The notes under the pieces are model-generated. The model saw only the letters and a list, made by a program, of their open reading frames with translations. It searched no databases and was not told where the DNA came from. 64,000 nt of DNA from G963675935 sp963719005 (GTDB lineage Bacteria; Planctomycetota; Planctomycetia; Pirellulales; Thermoguttaceae): NCBI GenBank assembly GCA_963719005.1, contig CAVRAR010000007.1, forward strand, positions 18,527-82,526, read 5' to 3'. The first letter of the stretch is position 1. The number at the start of each line of letters is the position of its first letter. The translations under genes and the position numbers were made by a program. This document shows, one piece after another, positions 23,310 through 34,133 of the stretch.

Positions 23310-24323
23310 TCACGCCGCCGACAGGCGATACCGCTGTCCGCTTTGAAGCATCGCCACCATCACGCACAGTAGCCGCCGCGCTGTCGCCACGATCGCCTTT
23401 TTGGCCCCGATCCGACCTTTCAGCCGTTCGTAACGGAATCCCCAATAGCGGCTCTTGACGACCAACCGCCAAGCCGCCTCCACCAGAGCCCAACGCAACA
23501 GCCGCGATCCCTCCTTGGTGATGTGCAACTCTTTTCGCCGATCCGCCGACGCCCGCACTCCCGGATCCAGCCCGGCGTAAGCCACCGCTTTCTTTTGCGA
23601 ATGAAAACGCCGCACGTCGCCCAACTCGCTGAGTACCACGTCCAACGTTACGCTGCCAATCATCGGAATACTGCGGAGCACTTCGCGGTGTTCGCGTTCG
23701 GCCAACGGCGCTTTCTTGGCAAACTCCCGCAGTTGCTTGTTGGCCGCCTGCACCTGGCTGCGATGCTGCTGCCACTGCGACACAAACTGCTCCAATACCC
23801 AGCGGTCGGCCGGAGAAACCTCGACGGCTTGCAAGTATTCCAAGCCCTCGGCGGTGAAGAGGTTCGGCCGATCCAGGTTGTAATCGCTGAGTATATGCCG
23901 AATCTTGCAGCGCACGGAAGTCACCCGACCGCGCACAAAATGCCGGTAACGCACCAGGCGACGATAGGCTCGCAACCGCGGCGTGGGCCGATAGGATTGA
24001 GGGATCATGTCTAATGCCAGGAATTCGGCTAACACCCGGGCGTCGATACGGTCGGTTTTGTTCTTGGTTTCGGCGATGACGCGGAGCTTCTTCGGATGCG
24101 CGAGGATCACGCGTTTCGCCAGCGGCTCGATCAACTGTACCAACCACTCGTAGCTGGCAGTGGCCTCGACGACCGTGCGAAACGGCGTCCAGCGGCCGAA
24201 AAACTCGATGATTCCCGCTTCGTTGTCGCATCGCAAGACCTTCTCGCACAACACCTTCCGCCCTTTACTCATGACACACAAGCTGATAGTCTTCTTGTGG
24301 AGGTCGATGCCGATATAATGCAC
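23310..24323 (-). CDS. IS110-family transposase (DEDD recombinase)
   Basis: A 337-residue protein starting at GTG 24323, with AAGGAG eight bases upstream. The N-terminal RuvC-like DEDD domain shows YIGIDLHKKT and the later acidic pair NKTDRIDARVLAEFL. The C-terminal Tnp-20 domain includes IPMIGSVTLDVVLSELGD and AYAGLDPGVRASADRRK, where the conserved catalytic serine region lies. IS110 enzymes act through a bridge RNA made from a non-coding end of the element. The frame is intact and full length, so the element may be active. Its ends carry no long inverted repeats, as usual for this family, and could not be fixed. Confidence 0.93.
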   Translation of the reverse strand: MHYIGIDLHKKTISLCVMSKGRKVLCEKVLRCDNEAGIIEFFGRWTPFRTVVEATASYEWLVQLIEPLAKRVILAHPKKLRVIAETKNKTDRIDARVLAEFLALDMIPQSYRPTPRLRAYRRLVRYRHFVRGRVTSVRCKIRHILSDYNLDRPNLFTAEGLEYLQAVEVSPADRWVLEQFVSQWQQHRSQVQAANKQLREFAKKAPLAEREHREVLRSIPMIGSVTLDVVLSELGDVRRFHSQKKAVAYAGLDPGVRASADRRKELHITKEGSRLLRWALVEAAWRLVVKSRYWGFRYERLKGRIGAKKAIVATARRLLCVMVAMLQSGQRYRLSAA

Positions 24324-24458
24324 GGTTTGACTCCTTGTGTGGAAACTGAGGAAATAAACCTTCTTCTCAGATTTACCACGTGCTCAAGGACACCGTGTTC
24401 GGCCCGACCTCCTCTCTTTCATAGTTTCACCCTACATTAGATGTTCAGTGCGAACGGT
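24324..24458 (-). ncRNA. candidate bridge-RNA region of the IS110 element
   Basis: The 135 bp directly upstream of the transposase GTG and before the neighbouring gene's stop are non-coding. In the IS110 group the bridge RNA is encoded on the transposase 5' side. This is inferred from position only; I did not resolve the two target-binding loops. Confidence 0.3.
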
Positions 24459-25499
24459 TTATCGCTGGTAAATCGGCAGCGCGCCTTTCGGAAGCTGGAG
24501 GATGGTCAGATTGACGGCCGTCGTGAAGACCGCGCCGATGTAGCTTTGGTTCCACGAACCGTCGCCGCTGGCCTCGGACACAAGCCGCGGATAGATTTTA
24601 TCGCGATACGCCTCCCAACTCTTGCCGCCTTCGCGATACAAGACTTGGGCGTAGTAGTAGTGGGCATAATGCCAATGGCCGGAAGCGCCCTGCTCGGAGC
24701 CGTCGCCCAGGTTCTTCTTGCAGTAGCGAAGCAACTTGGGGACGTAGCTGCTGTCGTAGTCGCCGGCGTTGAACAGGCAAGCCACGGCCGCGGCGGTGAT
24801 CGGCGGCCGCCCGCCTCCGCCGATGCCCGCCAATTGATATCGCACGCCGCCGTCCGGCTCGGTGCATTTCTTGATGTAGCCGACGGCCTTGTCGATGATC
24901 TCCTTGGGCACCGGAATGCCAGCGTTGCGGCAGCCGCGGAGCGCTTGCACCTGGGTGATGGTGGTCGATCCCTCATCAAAGCCGCCGCCGTCCTTCGAGC
25001 TGACGTATCCCCAACCACCGCCCGGCGTCTGCGCCCGTCCGGTGAACTCGACCCCCTTGCTGAGCACCTCGATCAGTTTCTCGCGCCGCTCGGCGTCCTC
25101 CTCTTCGCCGAGCACCTGCGAGAGAAACAGCATGGCGAAGCCGTGGCCGTAGGTGTAGCGGCTGTCGTTGTGTGGGTCGCCGATCAAGCCGTTCCGTCGG
25201 CTGCGGCTGACGAGGTAATCGACCGCCCTGCGGATGTTCGCGGCGTACTTGCCCTGCAAGGTGGTCGAACCTTCGCACAACATGGCGATTCCCGCCAGGG
25301 CCGTCATCGCCGTGGGAAACTGCTCGCTGCCGGCGGTCCAGTGGCCGACGCGCGACTGGTGGCTTGCCAACCACTCCAGCCCCCGCCCGACGACGCGGTC
25401 CACCTCGGCGTTGGTCACCGTGGCGGCGGCTGCTTGCGAGCAGACCGTCGCCGCGGCAAACGCGAGAACCAGATTTCGCGCCGAAACTGTTCCGATCAT
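24459..25499 (-). CDS. secreted prenyltransferase/squalene-cyclase-repeat protein
   Basis: A 346-residue protein with signal peptide (NLVLAFAAATVCSQAAAATV) and alpha/alpha-toroid repeats typical of squalene-oxidase-like domains: EWLASHQSRVGHW, TPGGGWGYVSSKDGG, EPDGGVRYQ, SGDGSWNQSY. Such proteins are numerous and secreted in planctomycetes. The acidic catalytic motif of true squalene-hopene cyclases (DxDD) is not seen, so a binding or structural role is more likely than terpene cyclisation. It is complete and unshifted. It lies 23 bp downstream of the giant PQQ gene on the same strand and probably shares its transcript. Confidence 0.8.
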   Translation of the reverse strand: MIGTVSARNLVLAFAAATVCSQAAAATVTNAEVDRVVGRGLEWLASHQSRVGHWTAGSEQFPTAMTALAGIAMLCEGSTTLQGKYAANIRRAVDYLVSRSRRNGLIGDPHNDSRYTYGHGFAMLFLSQVLGEEEDAERREKLIEVLSKGVEFTGRAQTPGGGWGYVSSKDGGGFDEGSTTITQVQALRGCRNAGIPVPKEIIDKAVGYIKKCTEPDGGVRYQLAGIGGGGRPPITAAAVACLFNAGDYDSSYVPKLLRYCKKNLGDGSEQGASGHWHYAHYYYAQVLYREGGKSWEAYRDKIYPRLVSEASGDGSWNQSYIGAVFTTAVNLTILQLPKGALPIYQR

Positions 25500-25522
25500 T
25501 AGTCTGGCTTGGCAGGAGGACT

Positions 25523-28500
25523 TCAGTCGCCTTCTCGGCCCGAGTCGTCGTCGCCTTGGCCGAAGATTTTTTGGACCGAGTCCCAGAGGGCACGGATGCT
25601 TTTGCCCGCCGGCGACGGCTTGCCCGACTTGGCATCGGCCGCCGAGGGTGGTGGTAGGGGTTTGTCGGTGAACGTCAACGTAACCGTACGTTGCTGCATG
25701 GTCAAGTCAACGGTCTTCTTGGCGGCGTTGCCGGTGACCTCGAACAGCCCGGTTGTGGTGTCGAACGTCTTATCGAATACCGCGCGGCCGTTCCGTTTGT
25801 CGATGCACAGCACCGACGCCCCATAACGTGATTGACCATTTGGTTTCGGCTGGTAGGTTTGGCAGGCGAAGGTCACGATCGGCACGCCCGACGGCTGATT
25901 CGCCAGCAGGAACTGATTTTTGATCGCGACCGGAGCAGGCCACTGGAGCTTGCCCCGCCGGTCGATGGCGTAGAGTCGCCCTCGGTGGATCGGTTTATAC
26001 AAAGAGCCGGGCATGGGGTGAAATTGCGGGGCGTTGGCCTCGCCTTGCACACTGCTCGTCAGCAGCAGGTATTGCTCCCCTTCCGAGGCGAGCGACACGT
26101 CGGCCAACGTCGGTTCCGCTTCGAGCTTCAGGTCGGCGATCGTGCGGCCGTCGGGCAACGAAAGCAGCACGAACCGGCCGCTCGGCTCCATGACCCCGAC
26201 CACCTCGTTGTTGACGACGCAGGCGTGGGCCTTGGCGGAGAACTTTCGCCCGCGCCATAGGTCACGGCCCTCGAGCGGATCGACCAGCGTCAACTCGCGT
26301 TGATTTCCCTGCGGCCACCACAACAAGATCTTTCGCCCCAACGTGGCCAGGCACGTCTCCTCGAAACGGCCGAAAACCGTCTTCTGCTCGCCGTTGGGAA
26401 GCATCTGCCGGCCGGTGATTCGCGGGATCCGTCGCTTGCCCACCAATTCGCCGTCGCGGGCTCGCAGCACCGTGGCCTCATCCGTATCGGGGGGAAGGGC
26501 GAACACATACTGGTCGTCCCCGAACAACTCGCAGCCGAACGGCATGTCCTGCCGGCTCCAGAGCGTTTCTCCGCTCCTCGGATCCACCGCCATCACGCTG
26601 TGAAACCGCTGAAAACATGCGTAGCCGGCGCGAACCGGCCCCAACAGCCTCGATTGGTCGTGAACTGCGGCGAACTGTCGCTGCACCAACCAATTGAACT
26701 GCACCAACTGCGGTTGAAACGCGCCGTTGGCGGAGTCGAGGGCGTGGCCCATCAAATCCTGCGTCCACAATACCCGCGGGCTGCCGTTCGGCCCCGCGCC
26801 CAACGTGTCGATCGCAATAATCTTCCATCCCAACGAAAGCAGGAGCAGATGGCCGACGGTGCAACCGTGGTTCCAGGCCGAGTTGAACGAATAATACTGC
26901 TGCGGGCCGTCTGCCGCCAGCGACACTTGCCACTTCTCGCGCCCCAGCCCATCGTATGCGAAAATCGCCCGACGGTTGTAGTCGAACTGGAGCGATAAAT
27001 CGCGGAAGAAGGGATCGCGGCTGCCGCGCAGATTCAACGTGCCGCGGCCATAGCTGTTGCGATTGTTGTTATTGACTTTCGCGGTCGAGATGTCAACCCT
27101 TCCGACCGGCCAGTCGGCGTCGCGTTTCGCGGCCGCGTGCGCGGCGGCACTCGCGTTCGCAGCGTCACACCGATCGGCGGCCTGCGCCGTTACCAGTTCC
27201 GCCTCCAGCCGCCGTCCGGCGGCGTCTAGACGCCGTATCAGTTCCTCGCGGGCCTGCCGGGCGGCCGGCTGGTCGCCGAAGCTGTCCATGAATCGCTGCA
27301 AGGGCTCGATCGAAGGGGCCGCCTTGGCCGACTCGAACCGCGCCGCGACGGCCTGGTCGATCTTCGCCGCCGTTTCGCCGTTGGCTTCGCGGCGAAGCCC
27401 GCCCAGTTGACTGCACAGCCAACGGTCGCGCCGCACGAGAAGGGTCTTGTCGATCTCATCCAGCGGCCACCGCCGGGAATCAAGGTCGGTCAGCTTCTCG
27501 TAATAGTCGAAACGCCGCCGCCGATTCTCCCGACTTCCGCAGGCCGGCGGCCATGGCACGAAGGAAAGCCGCACGCTGCGACGGGTCGTCCACGAGACGC
27601 TCATACCGCGAAGCCTGGCCGCGATAGAGCGGCGAACTCGCTGCGCAGGCCGTCCAAAATCGTGTCGCGCAGCAACTCGCGGGTGCGCGGATCCGAGGCC
27701 AATTCGTCCGCGCGGACGAACGAAGCGATGGCTTCCAGACGCTTGCCTCGGTCCAGCAGGATCTCGCCCTGGAGCGAAAGCGCCTCGGCGTCGTCGGGGT
27801 TCGCCGCCAGCCGCCGCCCAACGTCGGCCGACACCGCGTCCACTTGATAATAAGCGTCGACGCCTTCGAGCCCCTGGGAAATGACGTTCCCCTTGAAGCA
27901 GACGAGGTTGCCCGGCACGGTTCCCTTGCGTGACTTTGAGCTTTGCACGATCTTGCCGGCGGTCAGATCGATTCCGACGACCTCGGCGCTGCTTAGCGGC
28001 AGGAAGTATCGATCGCCGCTTACGAATCCGCGGCCGCTCGGCGAGCTGCCGCCCGGAAGACTCACCAGACGGCCCTCCCACGCCGGTTTTCCATCGGCCA
28101 GCCGCACGGCGTGCACGGTATGATGGCCGACGAGCACCACCTTCTCGCGGTCCACGCAGGCCACATACAGATCGTCCTTGCGAGGGCATTTCCACAATAG
28201 CTCGCCGTCGAGCAGACCCAGACAATAGAGCCACTCGGAGTCGTCGGGCGTGGTCAGCACGCGGCCTTCACAGATCGATACGCTGTCGTCAAGCCAGCGA
28301 CGTCGCCGACGGCTCGTTGAGGCGGCTGATCATCGGCGGGAACATTCCAACGTTGCGGCGGCCGTCGTTTCCCTCGTCGTCGAAGGTATAGCCCCACAGG
28401 AGCCGACCGTGTGGCAAGTTCGACGCCCACGACGGCGCCGGACGCCGTGGGACAGACGAGAACCCCGTCGGCGTAGGAAGGCGATGCCCCCGCCAGCCGC

Positions 28501-30224
28501 CGCGGGGCATCTTGAACAAGTTCCTGCTCCGACATGGCCAGTTGCTGCTTCCACAGGACTCCGCCGTCGGCTGCGTCCAAGGCCAATAGCCGAATCAGCC
28601 CCTTGTCTTTCTCGTCTTCAGCCAACACGTAGAGCTGCGAGTGAAGCGGCAGCGGAGGACCGAGGAAGAAGGTTCCGGCCAGGGGCAGGGCGCGCGGGCC
28701 GGCGGGACCGCCGATCTGCCACTTCAGCTTGCCGGTGCGAATGTCGTGGGCCGCCAATACGTTGCACAACGACGGCTGTTCGCCGTTGTTCATGCCGTTG
28801 AAGCCATTCAGGAAGATGACTCTCCCGCCTGCCCTGACCATGCCCCCGCCCACGAAGACCGCTCGCCCGCCCGCGACTGTCGAGGCGACGCCGGCGGAAT
28901 CCGATCCGACGTCCTCGACCGAAAAGACGTAGCGGCCGTCGCTGCTGAGCGTGCCGTAGGTCAGGTCGCTGGTGATTCGCTGGTTGCCGCCGACCGCCAT
29001 CATCTGCTCGCGCAACTGGAATTGCTGCATCGCCGCGGCATCGCCGCCCGCCGACCGGTCGTCCGGCTCCTCCACCGGCACTTCCCACAAGCGCTTGCCG
29101 GTGGCGATGTCCACCGCCAACAGATTCTCGATCGTCCGCATCAGCAGCACGTCGCCGACGGCCAACGGGTGAAGGGCGGGAATCGTCGGGCCACCGCATT
29201 CCGAAAATATCTTCCGGCGCTGTTCCAGCGACTTCTCCTCTTGCGGATCGTCCGTCGCCAGAACTCGCCATCGCATGTTCAGAAGCGGCGCGCTGCCGAG
29301 CATCGACGCATTGCGGGCGGCATCGCCGCGGAACAGCAACCAGCCATCCGTCCTGGCCGCCACGGCCGCCGCTTGCGTCCCCGTCAACTTCACCAGCCAG
29401 TCGAGAGCCTCCGCGTCGTTCGAAAAAATCGGCGTCTCCCGGCCCGCAACCGTCACACGGAGCGTCGGATTCCGCTGCCGCAGCGCGATCAACACCTCGC
29501 GGGCCTTGTCGGGCATGCCGGCCTGGAGCCAGCACGACGCGATGGTCAACGACAACGCCGGCTCGAACTCCTCCATCGGCTGCCCCGCCTCGGCCAGCCG
29601 CTGCAACGTCAGCGCGCCGAGCATCGCTCGGCCATGATCGAAATGGTTCAGCCCCAGCAGGAACGTCGCCTCGTAACCGCTGTGCGTATGAAAGAACTGC
29701 CGCGATACGGCCGACAATCCTTTCGCCAACCCCGACGCGTCGCTCGCCTCCAGCGCCTCCTTCAACATCTCTCGGGCCCGGGCGCCATACTGCAACTCGT
29801 AGAGTTCGCGTCCCTCGCGGGGCATCTCGCCGATCAAACGCTGCGCCTCCGCTTTCAGACCGCGAGATTTTCCGGAGTTTTTGTCCGGCTCGATGAAGTA
29901 GTCCTCCGGCCCCTCGAGGATGGCGTCGAGATTGCGGACTGCCTCGGCGAATCGGCCCTCCGCCAGCAGCTTGCGCGATTCGGAGAGCTTTTTCAGCGTG
30001 TTCCGCTCGGGCCGCAAGAACACGCTTTCGCCGGCATCGTCGGCGGCGGCAGACTCGGTGGCCCGGACCCTTGCCGCCGCGACAACGGCCGGCCGGCCGG
30101 GAGCCGTCTTCCGCTTGACGACGACTTGGCCCGATGCATCGGCGGTGAGCATCGCCGATACCACGGTGGCGGCGATCATTGCCCCCCGCAGAAGCGACGA
30201 CCGTTGTTCTGGACTCCGTGCCAT
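25523..30224 (-). CDS. giant secreted PQQ-like beta-propeller/TPR protein (frameshifted)
   Basis: Starts at ATG 30224 (MARSPEQRSSLLRGAMIAATVV) with a signal peptide. About 1566 residues once four frame changes are joined (about 28425, 28290, 27625 and 27530); 4702 bp is 3n+1, as four one-base insertions predict. An N-terminal helical repeat part (LSESRKLLAEGRFAEAVRNLDAIL) precedes two sets of PQQ-like propeller blades (LLAVDIATGKRLWEVPVE; VLAAHDIRTGKLKWQIGG; MAVDPRSGETLWS; LYAIDRRGKLQWP) separated by a TPR-like middle. Such proteins are probably extracytoplasmic scaffolds. No cofactor-binding enzyme motif is seen. Confidence 0.75.
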
Positions 30225-30758
30225 TGTGGTCTCGATTCTATATCCTTGCGCCGCCTGCTTTTGACGTCTCGCCGGGACGAAAAGTTTCGGTCGCGCGGCG
30301 TTGGCCGCCGAGCAAACTCCATAGTCGTGCAATTAACTATATTAGATGATTGCCGACCGGGCGACAAGTTTGCGGAGGTTCGCGGGCATCCCTCACGAAG
30401 AGGGGTAATACATCCGCCGCCACCGCCGACGTCGTGTCGGCAACGTCGCCCGAAGCGATTTGTTGCCGCCAATTGCAGGTAAAAAAGTCCGTGGATTCCG
30501 TTGCTCAACCGGTGTCTGGTCGCCGGCTCGCGCCCATCCTTCCAGGGGCTTAAATGAGCTTTCCCTGAGGCCAAACAAGCCGGAAACAGCCGAAAACTGG
30601 GAAAAAACAGCCCTCCCGCGAGAAAACTTGCGAAATTTCCCGTGTTTTTCGCGGTCTACGGGTTGCTTTTTTTCGACGAGAGACTTTAATCATCACGTCC
30701 ACTTTACCGGACAGATAAACTTTCACACCCCAAAACCTTGCATGGAGGGTAATCGATT
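30225..30758. other. 534-bp divergent intergenic region
   Basis: Lies between the start of the giant PQQ gene (minus) and of the HU gene (plus), so promoters of both are expected here. It is AT-richer than its surroundings near 30580-30720. I cannot point to a confident -35/-10 pair, and no gene is supported. Confidence 0.5.
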
Positions 30759-31082
30759 ATGGCGAAAGCCGCCAAGAAAGCACCGACCAAGACCGAGATT
30801 CTGCAGAGCATTGCCAATGCAACCGACCTGACCAAAAAGCAGGTGGCTGCCGTTCTCGACGCTCTGACCGATGAAGTTCGCAAGAACCTGAGCTCTCGCG
30901 GCCCCGGCGTCTTTCCCCTTCTCGGCCTGGTGAAGATCGAGAAGAAGAAGATCCCCGCTCGCCCGGCGCAAAAGGGCGTCAAGAATCCGTTCACCGGCGA
31001 GTTGCAGGATCGACCGGCGAAGCCGGCTTACACGAAGCCGAAGGTGCGTATGTTGCGAAGCCTCAAGGACATGGTCAAGTAG
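30759..31082 (+). CDS. HU-family DNA-binding protein
   Basis: A 107-residue basic protein. The HU/IHF dimerisation half is clear (KTEILQSIANATDLTKKQVAAVLDAL) and the DNA-binding arm part reads GPGVFPLLGLVKIEKKKIPARPAQKG. The N-terminal MAKAAKKAPTK extension is of planctomycete type. A GGAGGG Shine-Dalgarno precedes the ATG. It packages and bends DNA. The gene stands alone and is followed by a hairpin that may terminate transcription. Confidence 0.9.
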   Translation: MAKAAKKAPTKTEILQSIANATDLTKKQVAAVLDALTDEVRKNLSSRGPGVFPLLGLVKIEKKKIPARPAQKGVKNPFTGELQDRPAKPAYTKPKVRMLRSLKDMVK

Positions 31083-31137
31083 TCCTGTCGTTTTCCGCAA
31101 CTGAGAGTAGCCGGTTGCAAGCCGCTCGTCTGCGGCT

Positions 31138-31173
31138 CCCCCTCTGCAACGTCCTTGCATTGCAGAAGGGGGG
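31138..31173 (+). terminator. hairpin downstream of the HU gene
   Basis: CCCCCTCTGCAA pairs with TTGCAGAAGGGGG with one bulge; the next T-rich run (GTATTTTTTC) begins about 20 bp further on, so termination is likely but not textbook. The remainder of 31083-31435 shows no gene. Confidence 0.5.
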
Positions 31174-31435
31174 TGACACGCAGACGCGCGGTTTGTATTT
31201 TTTCTTGACATCCCCGGCCTCCGGTTAATCGCTATTCTGATCGCAGCAAGTGCAGGACCGTGAACGAGTATTGGCTGGCCCAAGATCGCTCTGGACGACG
31301 GATCGGCACAGCCGCTAAGATGGTTCCGGTAAGATACGACGTTTGTGCCTCTGGCATCGAGAACAAACCCAGTGTTGAGGCGACAGTTCAACTGTCACCC
31401 CGACGCTGAAGTGCTTTTGCCGTTGAGAACCATCT

Positions 31436-32553
31436 ATGTCAACCACGATTATTCTGGAAGGAAGTGCAACCCGCACGTGGGGTGGACACCAAACGAGGGT
31501 GCGCTGTTCCGACGAATTGCTCGGCCGCTACCAGCAGATTCTCGAAGAGCAGCGGCTAAGCTGGACCGAACACCATCGGCTGTTGAGCCTGTTGGGCTCC
31601 GGCGGGCAGGGGGTGGTCTATCTGACCGAGCGGCGCGGAACCGACAACTTCACCCTGCCGGTGGCGCTGAAGGTCTTCTCGCCCGAACGCTACGAAAACG
31701 AGCGGGCGTACGACGAGGCGATGGCCCGCATGGCCCAGGTCGCCGCCCGCGTCGCGCAAATCCAACAGGACAATCTGCTCGACGTTCACAACTGGGTGGA
31801 CCGCAGCCGAATCCGCATGATGGAAATGGAATGGGTCGACGGCTTCGACCTCTCCCGACTCCTCACCCGCAAGATGTTGGAGCAGCTCGAAGGCCGCGTG
31901 AGCAACAAGCGCTGGAACTACATCAACCAGGTGATCGTCACCGGCGGGCCGATGCAGCCGCGCGTGAAGCCGGGCATCGCAATGGCCATCGTGCGCGATT
32001 GCCTGGCCGGCGCTGGCGGCGCTGCACCGCGAGGAGATCGTCCACGGCGACATGAAGCCGTCGAACATCATGTTGAAGCGGACCGGCAACGCGAAGATCG
32101 TCGATCTCGGCTCCGCGTTCGAGTTGGACCAGGTTCCCACGCGGCGGACCTGCACGCCCACCTACGCCGCGCCCGAGGTGCTCGACGGCGGCGAGTGTAC
32201 GCCCCGCAGCGACCTGGCCAGCCTGGGCTACGTGTTGATCGAAATGCTCTCCGGCGTGCCCCCCTTCGCCGGGCTGCTCGAACTTCCGCGACCTGTTGGA
32301 GGCGAAGCGATTCCTTGCCCAGAAGCTGCCCAGCGTCTTGCCGAGCGAAGTGACCTGCAACGAACTGCTGATGAACTTCTGCCGCGGCCTGATCGCTCCC
32401 GACCCGATGCGTCGTTTCCCCAGCGCCGAGGCCGCCGACCTGGTCAAGGAGGGCGCCGCCAGCTTCCACCGCCAACTCATCAAGGGCGATCTGGCCAGCG
32501 AATACGACAACGAAATCCGGCTGTGGATGGAAGAGTTGAGGGAGTTGGAGTAG
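31436..32553 (+). CDS. Ser/Thr protein kinase (frameshifted)
   Basis: A Hanks-type kinase starting at ATG 31436. Gly-rich loop LLGSGGQGVVYL, catalytic lysine in VALKVFSP, catalytic loop IVHGDMKPSN, metal-binding DLG (KIVDLGSAF, in place of DFG) and APE-like AAPEVLDGG are all present. The catalytic loop has Gly where most kinases have Arg, a non-RD type, so activation-loop phosphorylation may not control it. Two frame changes (about 32010 and 32280) and a length of 3n+2 fit two one-base insertions. No transmembrane helix follows the kinase domain, unlike many planctomycete kinases; it ends at EELRELE. Confidence 0.78.
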
Positions 32554-32652
32554 ATGGCGGCTGAAGTGACCGACATCGACCTCACTTGCCCTGTGCGCAA
32601 TCATCGCATACAATAGAGTTATCTGTCATACAACGATTACAGGAATTGCGCC

Positions 32653-32871
32653 ATGAGTACAGCGATTTCCGTGAGGCTGCCCGACGACCTCGCCAAGCAA
32701 TTGGATGGAATTGCAAGTGATACCGACCGACCGAGGTCCTATATCATCCAGAAGGCTCTGGAGTCGTATCTTCAGGAACAGGCCGATCTTCAGATCGCGC
32801 TGGATCGCCTGCGCGACCCCACCGACCCGGTGATCTCCAGCAAGGAGATGAGGAAGAGACTTGGCCTATAA
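32653..32871 (+). CDS. RHH antitoxin of a RelB/ParD type
   Basis: A 72-residue protein with a ribbon-helix-helix DNA-binding N-terminus (ISVRLPDDLAKQLDGIASDT) followed by helix RSYIIQKALESYL, and a charged C-terminal tail that would wrap the toxin. It overlaps the toxin gene by 11 bp. Antitoxins of this type bind their own operator and repress the pair. A palindrome-like operator was not resolved in the short upstream region. Confidence 0.88.
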   Translation: MSTAISVRLPDDLAKQLDGIASDTDRPRSYIIQKALESYLQEQADLQIALDRLRDPTDPVISSKEMRKRLGL

Positions 32872-33112
32872 AGTCGCGTACAAGACGTCAGCTTCACGGG
32901 ACTTGGCAAGGCTGCCGAAAGCCGAGGCTCGGCGAATCCTCGTTCGTCTCGAACGAGACCTCGCCGCCAAGGCCGACTCTTTTCCGGTCTTAAAGGGGAA
33001 ATTCGCAGGGTTGAGAAAGTATCGCGTGGGCGACTACCGGGTCGTGTATGCCATCGTCGAGCGCGAGGTCGTCGTCCTCCGCATCGGCCATCGGCGCGAC
33101 GTGTACCGATAG
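32861..33112 (+). CDS. RelE/ParE-family toxin
   Basis: An 83-residue protein from a TTG start at 32861 with AGGAAGAG upstream. RelE/ParE fold segments are clear: YKTSASRDLARLPKAEARRIL, FPVLKGKFAGLRKYRVGDYRVVYAI and VVLRIGHRRDVYR. RelE proteins cut mRNA on the ribosome; ParE proteins inhibit gyrase. The KYRVGDYRVVY and GHRRDVY segments favour a RelE-like mRNA interferase, without proof. Translation is coupled to the antitoxin by overlap. Confidence 0.88.
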   Translation: MAYKVAYKTSASRDLARLPKAEARRILVRLERDLAAKADSFPVLKGKFAGLRKYRVGDYRVVYAIVEREVVVLRIGHRRDVYR

Positions 33113-33125
33113 CTTCGGTGCCTGC

Positions 33126-34133
33126 CTACAGTTCGATCCGCCGCCCCTCTTCGTGGCTCTGCCGGCCGACTTGCACGACTCGCAACGCCAGACAGGCGTC
33201 TTCCAGATCGCCGCTGCGGCGAACCAGGCTCGTCACCGATCGGTAGAACTGCGTCAGCAGCCGCTCGCCGATGGGCCGCTCGCTCTCCAACGATTCCTGG
33301 TGCCGGCCGGCTTCATCGAACCAGACCAGCGTCGTCGGCAAGTCCACAAACGCAATCCCGCGTGAGCACGACACTTGAAGCTCGGCCAGCGGGTGGTAAG
33401 AGATCGCCTCCTGCCACTTCGGCGGAACGTAGCGGCCGCTGCTGATCTGGGCGACCGCGCCCGTGCCGGGCTCGCCACGCGGCGAAAAATCGACGCTCAA
33501 CACGCGATAGTCTTCGGTCATCTTGTCGCCGGAGCGATGGATAAACCCAGTGACCAACGTCGGCTCGTGATCCACGACGTAGTGGCACCAATCCACTTGC
33601 CCGATAGCATATCGAAACGTCGGCGACGGCACGCCGGTGATAGCAGCCGCCGCGGGAGACGCCTCGGGCACGGAGCGTTGGTGGCAGAAAACCAGCCGAG
33701 GCTCGCCAAGCTGCGTGGCGATCAGTTCCTTCAGGCGAATGGTAGCCGGGGCCTGCCGCTTGGGGAATTCGGCCATGAAGGCTATGCCCGCCGCTTCCAC
33801 GCGACCCTTGATCGATTCGGCCTCCTCGGCGTCAAGGTCCAGTCCGACCGCACAGTAGATGGCCTTGCCCGACTCACATGCCGCCAGGATCGGCAGCGCC
33901 CGAAACCATTGGGGGGAGAGCACGAGCACAGCGTCGATGTCTTCGCGTTGGACCAGCACATGGTAGCCATCGACCGCCTCGGCGTGGAACTCGGCGGCTG
34001 CCTGTTCGGCGCGATGCCGCACCGGGTCGCACACCGCGCGGACCTCAAAGCGGTCGGCCAGCGCCCGCAATGCGGGGGCATGTCGCACCTGCCAGAAATC
34101 GCCGAGGCCGATCAGGCCAACGCGGATTTTCAT
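33126..34133 (-). CDS. Gfo/Idh/MocA-family oxidoreductase
   Basis: A 335-residue protein. The N-terminal Rossmann fold (IRVGLIGLGDFWQVRHAPAL; VRAVCDPVRHRAEQAAAEF) binds NAD(P), and the conserved sugar-dehydrogenase-type motif region reads GLDLDAEEAESIKGR. The usual EKP motif at the active site is replaced by AVGLDLD, so substrate handling may be altered. The C-terminal beta-sheet domain is present. Family members oxidise sugars or inositols or act as dehydratases; the substrate is unknown. The gene is convergent with the toxin gene (13 bp gap) and intact. Confidence 0.85.
   Translation of the reverse strand: MKIRVGLIGLGDFWQVRHAPALRALADRFEVRAVCDPVRHRAEQAAAEFHAEAVDGYHVLVQREDIDAVLVLSPQWFRALPILAACESGKAIYCAVGLDLDAEEAESIKGRVEAAGIAFMAEFPKRQAPATIRLKELIATQLGEPRLVFCHQRSVPEASPAAAAITGVPSPTFRYAIGQVDWCHYVVDHEPTLVTGFIHRSGDKMTEDYRVLSVDFSPRGEPGTGAVAQISSGRYVPPKWQEAISYHPLAELQVSCSRGIAFVDLPTTLVWFDEAGRHQESLESERPIGERLLTQFYRSVTSLVRRSGDLEDACLALRVVQVGRQSHEEGRRIEL

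Noticed and set aside
31205..31238. Promoter TTGACA...TATTCT upstream of the kinase gene
   Set aside because: The spacer is 22 bp, well over the 16-18 bp norm, so it is not called.
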